In this document: positions 29,901-38,900 of the stretch, in pieces | How the letters are laid out: each line of letters opens with the position of its first letter | Position numbering within the stretch: the stretch's first letter is position 1 | Assembly: GCA_944470555.2 (NCBI GenBank) | Contig: OX104134.1 | Span: 104,278,701-104,342,700, forward strand | DNA: 64,000 nucleotides | From: Heterobilharzia americana | Taxonomy: Eukaryota; Platyhelminthes; Trematoda; Strigeidida; Schistosomatidae | Direction: 5' to 3' | Notes under the pieces: generated by a model | What the model saw: the letters and a program-made list of their open reading frames with translations, nothing else | Told to the model about the DNA's origin: nothing | Databases searched by the model: none | Translations under genes and position numbers: made by a program

Positions 29901-32900
29901 TATAGAACAATAGTGCTGTGCTCCAAGTATTATATAAATCAACGATTATAAGACAATTTTCAACACAGAAACAGAAACACATACACATAAACACGCGCCT
30001 ATGAATATATGAACAGACACAGTTTTATTTTTACACAAGGAAGTTGGTGAAATTAATTCCGAGTATTGAAGAAATAGTTTCTTAAAATAACTTCATCAAA
30101 AGCCATGAAAGGTTTCGGCTGTAAGCAAGTCTACTTTAGTTTCAGTTCATCAAGCTTTGAGTTCAGAGTTTGCTGAAGCTTATTACTGTGATAAATTCTC
30201 TCAAATAGAAAAATATTTACCAAAACAACAAAATGATTGGTTTCACATAAATTTTCATCTAGTTGTGCACCAATCAGTTTACAGGCATGCAAATATGTGT
30301 GTAAGCACACATATACACACATGCATACCCAGCCCTATCGATTTGCGATTCTCAGTAGATGTCAGGCCAATGATTATGTTTCACAGCATGGATTTGTTGA
30401 GTTTATGAGTTAACTATAGTCGTGATGACCACAACTATGACGCACACAAACACGCCATTGTTGAAAACTGCTTCTGTAGGCGTGTTAACCAAAAGGCATG
30501 AAACGTGACTTTTGCAACATTCAAGTTGGTTGAACAAAATTTCATTACACTAAATTCTTCTGTCTTTAATACAAACAACACACACACACACATGCACTCT
30601 ACTGAAGTGACTTGTAGGTTAAAGGTAAGCAATGAAATTACTTGTCTCAGCAACTCAAAATCATCTTCATTTTTCTGAATATGGTAGAACCGAAACCTCA
30701 GCTATCTGTACTCTAAACGGTCACCAACTGCTGATCTACGTATCGGTCAAGTGCAAAGTGTCCAGGATCAACTGAAGACTATCGATTAACTTTGCAGTTA
30801 TGGTCGCTGTGGATCACCACTGAAAGGATGTTTCAATATTTCCTTGGTTTTCCTTTGCTATGTTATTTGATAAGTAGTCACCTTTAGTGGATATCGAAGG
30901 TGTATTTCGTCTTGTCTGAGACTCATCAGTTGGAAGTGCATACATGCCATGTACATATACAGAATAATCATTTCATTTCAAACTAGTAAACAACAAGAAA
31001 TAGATCTCATGAATCAGAGATGTATTGGACAGCCCATTCATTACTGAGTTTGAATCTCCATGAGAGCACTGTAATTCGCTTGTATGTACATACATCCCCT
31101 GACATTAATTTAGTTTAGTGGTTTGTGGGTATTGACTGGTTTCAAGGCAGTTTCCATCACGGACTGATATCATTTAAAGAACCACTGAAAAGCTGGGAGC
31201 ACTGAATAGCTGTTTCGTTCCAGTATGGAACTCCTCAGAAGTACACACCTATGACCGTGACAGGGTCTTTATATCACGCTAACCGTTCAGGCGCTGGCTC
31301 AAAATCCAAGGGTCCATATTTTCTCACTTCTATCAGCTCATGGTAATGTACAACCATAATCCGATGTCATCGCTAGGTATCCTCCTTATCTCCGATTTCT
31401 TTGACCCTTCAGGTCATTAAGCTCAAATCACTTTACAGTCTGCCGCACACTGAAATGAATGCTGAAATCCCCGAGATGTAAGCAGTTAAATGATAAGATC
31501 ATTATCTTCTTCATACCAAATGTGCCTAATAGTCTACTGCGTAAATACACGCACGATTGTTGAGTTGCATTAGTTTCACATCAACGAAATAACTGTTAGT
31601 GATATACCAAAAGTTGCTTGGACAGTTATCAGTCGATATATAAACGGTAAAGTGAGTCTTTGTCTGTGTACCACCCGCTAAATAACTATCAATTCATGTG
31701 ATTTCAGGTTTTTATTCACCACGAACTGATATCGGTATGAGAACCATTTGGAAACCTTGTAGCACTGGATAGCTGTCTCATCTTAGTATGTGACTCCTCA
31801 TCAGTGGGCCCTATAACCTCCATATTGGATTCTTGTGATACTTTGACTTTGATGTCACTTGATTACTATAGAAAATAGATATTATAGTCACAGTGTATCG
31901 TTAAATGCGTTCGTTATTAGGAATGGCATGGAAATGCTATAATTATCATTCGAGTCGTTCAAAGCCGTTACAAGTATTTTACTCACCTCTTATGAATCAC
32001 GCTATGAGAAGCTATCCGTCCCTTCATTAGATTTAGTCACTTCGAAGTACTCCCTGCAGTAGGTATTCACACAAAATAAGACAATGTACAGCAAGTACAT
32101 CGACGTTACTCATTAAGTCTACTTTAACACTTCAGCTTCTTGCCAGCCAACTGCGAGATGAATCTGACACGTAAAGAAGATATAGCCAAGTCAGCTCAAC
32201 ATCAGACACCGATGGAAGGGGTCATTAGAAGGGCACTCTTCTTCTTGTAAGACTTACTTGATATTCGAATGCATACTAGTTCAGTCAGTGTTTGTGTAAA
32301 TATCAGTGGAGGCGGGAAACGCACAACCTGAAAACTTTCCAAGATGAAAATAGGAATATTACGTGCTCTGGGATTAATAGGGACACAAAATAGTATCCAG
32401 TAGATATTCTGGAGTTACAGTAATAAAAACAATATACAAACTGACTTACGTCAATTGCCTCCATTTCAGCATCATTTTGACTTAAAATCATCTGTAAACT
32501 GTCACGATTTAAATTATCTTTCGATATTGTAATCCTTTCCATGCTGTCCTGTGTTTGCATAACAGAACTGCCACTGGATCCAGCTCTCTCAAGGCACTTA
32601 TAATTAGAAAATTTCTGTTCACTCAACATGTCAACTTCATTACCAAGTGAACTGTGCCGTGAATGTGATGTGGTGATGAAATCTTTGGCTGTATTTGTTG
32701 ACACCGAGGGGATAATATTGGCCAACGCTTTAGTCACATCGTCTGCACGTTCATCCAACCAGTCAGATAAAACACTCGCCTCTTCTTCGAAATGTCTCCA
32801 ATGTAATAGAACATTCTGTAGGCAGGCATAACGTGTGTTCACCCAACCAACTAACCGACTCCAACGTGTGGCCAACTCAGAAATCACATTTTCAAGACCA

Positions 32901-35900
32901 CGTTCATTCACATAAGTCTCTTCATTATCTGATGTTCTCTGAGGAACTATAGTTATGAAGTTGTCTAGGCGTTCAGCCAATGCCTCACCAGATTCAATTA
33001 ATTGTTCCAAGTGCCTATTCTCTTCAAGCTGTCGCTTTACATCAGAAATCGATGGACCGATCGGCTGACTTGACTGACTAGTCCTAAATTTTTAATAAAA
33101 AGTTAGAAAATTGGTTTGCCTATACGGAATGTTAACGTGAACCAATAATGATTCCTGATATAGGTGCAAATAGGCTGATCAACAGTTGGTCAGTTTATTC
33201 GTGCTTAAAAAGATTTCATTTTATGCCTACTTATAGAAGAATTCAGTAGTTTATAAAATTTCCATAAAAATAAAGCTGCCCTTTGCATTTTCTGTAGGAT
33301 CCTTAGAGTACAAGAAACTTCAATACCTATATTTAATCTATAAGGTCAGTTACTGCAGATACAATGAAGACTGAATCTGGCGACACAGCACAACACCATA
33401 CCACTTCAAGCAATCTGTTAGCCTTCTTTGCAAAAATCATAAATTTATAAACAATTCCATCATGAATTAGAAGCCTCAAGAACAAAGGTTATATTTGTGT
33501 AAGTTTCAGTGGGTTTGAATCAGAATAATTCTAGTATTTCGCCAGGAATTCTGGTCCATGCTTTTTCTGGGAAGTAATCAAAATTTAACTACCAGTGACG
33601 GCCATAAGAAACAAAAGATAAGATGAATCGATAACCTTTTTAATAAACTCCCTTCTTCTTGGACAGCTACAAAATGGAGTCTTTCAATGTTCAGTGCAGA
33701 GACGATATCAAAAAAGCCTGCGAAATCTCCTGTTTAGTTAACCATTGTTTTTAAAAGATCAATACTATTCGTTCATTGTGGTATCAAGCGTAGCGTGTGT
33801 TTGTGTTCTTGTTGTTGTTACTATTAATAATGTCCTCCTCCATAGAAAATATGAGTAGAGCTGTTGACCAGTAGTCATAGGTTCAGACTACACTTCATCT
33901 AGTGAGGATTTGGGTAGCCATGAAGTAATATTGGCCTTCATAAGAGAGGTATGATTCACTGCGTAGTGCACGTAAATGCAAGTGGCTGCTGAGATGGTTT
34001 ACTTTAGAGAACTTGAGACAAAATATTAGCAAATGAAATCATAATCTTTTCTTAACTGTATGTTTATGTACAACAAGATATATAAGGCATATGTGTGTCC
34101 TGGTGATGTGTTGCATTATTTAGGCTTCAGTTGTAGATATCCACTTCATTTATGTCAGTGCGTAAGGGTGAATTTGAGGTCAATAAAATAACATTGTACT
34201 ATTCGTTAGGTAAAGTGCAGATGAGCATTCATGGTAATGATAACAGTAATAGTAATGGCAGTAGTAATAATAATTACACTGATAGTGATGCATTAAACAA
34301 ATTCATACTGCGAACAGTTGCTGATCAGCAGATGATGAAGGTGAGACTGGTGATAAAATTAATTTCAGAATCATTCTTCAGTCTATCAATTATAGGTTGA
34401 AAGCAGTCAGCTAATTGCATTCCGTCCCTTCTATTCAAACTGTTGGGATATGTGCCTATTTAAGGCCTAGGAAGCTAATCTTCCATGATACAACTAGAGC
34501 CACTTTATTAACCTTATTTTCATCAAAATCATTCCTGTGTCCCATCTCTTTCTACTGTAATGTAATTGCCAGTCAGCTTTCTAATTTTCTAATTTCTGCT
34601 GAAGTTTTAAGGTCTTATTGGGACTTTCGTACATTTATCTGCCAGATGATCTCCCTCACACATGCTGCACCTCATTCAGAACATTTTACTCGATAAACGC
34701 AATTATGTTGGTCTTCACTCAGTAATTTATATTCTTAACATCTTTCACTGTGGTACAACATGGAATATTGGATACATGAAGGAAAACGTCTAATATGATT
34801 AGGCAGAAAGAAATGAACAGGAAAATTGAGTACACATTTTTGATATTTTAATCCTAGTGATTTTCGGAAAAGAGTTCTGATAAGACTTGTGCTGGTGGGA
34901 AAGCGCTAGAATCAGTGTGAACTGAGAGATATACAAACATTTCTTGTATCCAGCGTTAACTTTCCATTCTGAGATGATAGAGGATATACTTGTGGATCAG
35001 GAGGATAGTTCTGATGGCCCTGTGTTCTCTGAGCTGGACTGTTTAACTGGAGACGATATTTGTGATACTATTCGGTCAAGTCTTGATCACAGTTCTTAAC
35101 TCAAAAAGTAAGAATAACTGTCTACCTAACGTATCATTTCAAAGAAGCCCTCAAGCCTTTGAAGATCCATGAAGATGTACCCTGTCTGATGAATTTCCAG
35201 CAGCTAATTAAAGCCCTGCCTTAACAAAGGTTCTCGTTTCGCCTTCAATAACTGTCCTGTCGAATAAAAACTTAATGCAAGCCATACAAGATAATGAACT
35301 ACTGGTTACATAAAGTTATTGATTCCCAAACCATCTCGGTGAGTAGGAGTGCTCTAGCACTGGCAACCACCTCGATGGCCACGGTGAGGTAGGTTTTTGC
35401 TCACAATCATTCGGACCTGGATTCTTTCAAATGCTATATTCATATCAAATTTGTATCAATGTATCTTTAACTACTGAATACTGTAAATAGTAGCTACGGT
35501 AGTTAAGAAATTATAACCATAATGTTAGCGCCTATCATTAACGCAAATAACCCACGTCTGTAAATCTTACTACTCTGAATCCTACGATTATTATATCAAC
35601 ATATGACCACTAACTCTTTTTTTGTTAACATCCAGTTGCTGCCTAATTCTCCTCTTTTAACATTTGAAGACCCCCACAAGATATGTTCAAATATAGTCCC
35701 AAATAGGCCTGCTCATATAAGAAAGTTCATCAATAATAAGTAAGGCAAAATCAAAAGTGGTACAATATTATGTAAGAAAAAATCGAACTCACTGTTCATT
35801 CTCCAACTTGTCGAGTTGTATACGTATGGCGCTCAAAAGCATAGTTTGTCGTCTTAACAGAGAGGCTGTTACACGTTTACCTATTGTAGAGTTTAAACGA

Positions 35901-38900
35901 CACAGATTATTCCATCGCGTTGCCAGAAGAACAGTTTGCCGTTGAATTACAACAGGATCTAATTCACGTAGCTTCTGTTTGACTTGTAGCTGCCTTCGTC
36001 TTTCCTCATCATTATCGGTATCATCAGAGTTAAGCTGTTCATCATTTCCACTATTTTTCAGAACATTGTCCAGATTTTCATGAGTTTTTATCAAACGATT
36101 GCCAAGACGAAGACAACGACCAACAGCCATTTGGCGACGTGATAAATGTGCTGTTAAATCCTAATTTTGTTTTATCATTTTTGAAAAGAGAAAAAATTTT
36201 AGTGTGGAAGCAAGACCATTTAAAATCATAAACCACTCAAAAGTTGATAAAATAGGTTGAAAAATCCACGCACAAATGCTTTAATCCAAAATTTTGATAC
36301 TGTTTCATAATGATATCACTGGGGGGCCTATGTTTAATGCATCAGTGAGCCGAATTACTCGAGTTAGTGACCATATTTCAAATTTGGTCGACATGGTTTC
36401 GTGGTTAGCACTGAACACCTAAAACTTGACAACTAAAACAATTATTCTCGTTTAATCAGCTCTCTATGGAGTCAGCTGTGCTGGTGATTGGCTCACGAGT
36501 GTATTTCTGACTTCAATAGAGAGTGCTTCAGAGTTCAGACATCAAGCGAACACCAGTTTAGTGAATGATGATGCTTTTCGTTCAAAGGTGCATGAAACTT
36601 AGGTTAGATGAGGTATCCTACCCACTAATTCTCAACAGATAAGAACAGGCAATCCTTGTTTCAACAGAAAAATATCAGATTTAGCTTTAAAAAAACGTAG
36701 TTAACAATTCAAACTGTTTAGCTGTTAACCAGTATATCGATGTTGAATGAGTAGCAATCTGTCCATCTGTTTAACTTTCAAACAGTCATCAATATTTTGA
36801 CTAACTTTTCTTCATCTTATTCAGCAGTTTGAAGTCGGTGTCACTGAAGATAGCGGAGTAGATGAATGATAAGTTACAGTTATCAGTGAATCTTATTCAC
36901 TTTACTTTTAGCTAATCCATGTCTAATTTTCGTCATTGTGGGATAAATGATTAACTGTATTTCAGATGGAAGTAGTCCCCTTCCCTAATATTCAACACCT
37001 GTCAGAAAAAGAGCACACATCTTTCCCCTCGCTTCAGTCAGTATCTTTGATCAAAGTTCAGTCTCAGTTTAGAACCGAAGGATGCGTTGATCAAATTTAG
37101 TGATGCTTCATGTCCTTCAGCACCTGTTTTCGCTCCTTTTCTTATGTTTAGGGAACTGTGAATAGTAAATCATCTCCTGAATGAAGATAGTCACATGCGT
37201 GTGAAATGCAAAAGAAATTCTGAAGTTTATTCAGTCTGAACAGTTGTTAAACACCTAACAGGTAGATACTCAGTCTCTGGTTTGGGATACTTTTAACGTC
37301 CCTATCCTTGACTGACATTGCAGAAAAGTTCAAAAATTCCAGGGGAAACTTCATACTTTCCTTTTATTAACTTGGCATTCGTTTAAGTAGTGAGATACTC
37401 ATCCAAAACCAACCTTACTTAAATTTCGGAGTTTAGAACTACAAGGACCCATAGATGAACTAGAAATGCGATGGGTGGAAATATTGATGATCTGACGTTG
37501 AAATGATGACTCAACAAATATCAATAAACAACTGATACCTGCTGCCCAATTACTGGCTTTTGTACCCCAGAGGCCTAATAGATAACTCTTTGGCGTTCAA
37601 AGCTATAAGTACTGGGTTTGATTTTCAGTATAAACAACCCAGCTGACGAGCCCTAATTGAGATCAAGAGCACCGGCTCGACTGATAGCCACCAAATTGAC
37701 TTCAGCAATAGTCTGTTTGATAAAGAACGCGGGAATGAAGACCAATCTACGAAGGTGGTCATGTCAAACATTAGTAATAAGTCAGTGACCAGAGTGGAAA
37801 ACCGATACATCACCCATTTCGCAGTTCACAATGAAAGTCGACCTCAAATTTGTAAACATACCAACAAGCAAGTTTCACTTCTGGCAAACAGGGGGAACCA
37901 CAGACATCCAAGTGCTTAAACAAACATTGGATAACACTTATGCATAAATCAATACAAAAAAGCTTCTTCTTACCTCATGTGTTTCGAATCTATCCCTAGC
38001 TTCATCAATATTTTTCAAAATTCCAGCATGCATCAGTTTTGTCTCGGTTGAATTCGCTCTTTGAAGACGTGCAATAAAGGTCTTATCCTCTTCATTATGT
38101 ACTGACTGCAAATGATCAGTTTTATTCAACGAATAACCAGCGAAACCACGTGACTCCTCTTGTAAATCTTTCTGTCCGAATTGTTCTTCCATAGCTAATA
38201 GCCATGCCAGTGTAGTTTCGATTACTATAGTAAAATGATCCGGATCAGGTAGATGACTGACATTACCGTCTTCATCATCGGAATCGTCGTCAATTTCATC
38301 ATCAAGCCAGGTTAGTTCTGAAGTACTACTTGTTGATGTTGGCGAAGACCGACTTTCAACAATAACATTCGGCTCTTCGTCTGATTGGCCTTGAATCTAA
38401 ACAGAAGATTAATTCAAATGGACTATTGACTGTCAAAGTAATGAAAAACATCGTCGAAGTGAAATGTCTTTCTAGTTATATGTCCACTCAACAATCTGTT
38501 TAATAGACTAGGAGATTTATTGACTAGCCAGGCTTCAGTTAGCTTTGTCTAATTCACTTTAATTTTGACAGAAACGAAAAGACTTTCTTCGGAAAGTGGT
38601 TTGCTGAAGTATTTACAGCTGCGTTCCCTAGTCACAGAAAAGTCAGTTCAACACTCTGTGGTTGAGATTAAACTGAAACCACGTTTTCACAGGTCAGATT
38701 TCCGAGCTTTGAACTGACAATTTGACGACCATTAGTTAGAATGCCGTCACCATCTAAGCTATTCCTCCTCCTCCCTGACTTGCTGGCTTAGACAGTCGAC
38801 TTTCAACTAATGGGTAATGGGTGCAGATCCTGCTCAACCCATCGAAGTCTGAGCAACCAGGTGGTGTTATTAGCCCTCAAAAAATAGGTTGCTTGCACAC

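Larger units (their letters stand above)
8004..32449 (-). other. 24.4-kb dystrophin intron between R3 exons
   Basis: Its donor follows the 32450-33083 exon (GTAAGT) and its acceptor precedes 8003; both sides are phase 0. It holds Penelope pieces, SINEs, a non-LTR fragment and the complete RTE copy, listed separately. Long parts (8.6-13.2, 14.8-20.4, 21.2-25.7 and 29.2-31.1 kb) show no exon I could place and no element I could name. Schistosome genes are known for introns of this size towards their 3' parts. Confidence 0.7.
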
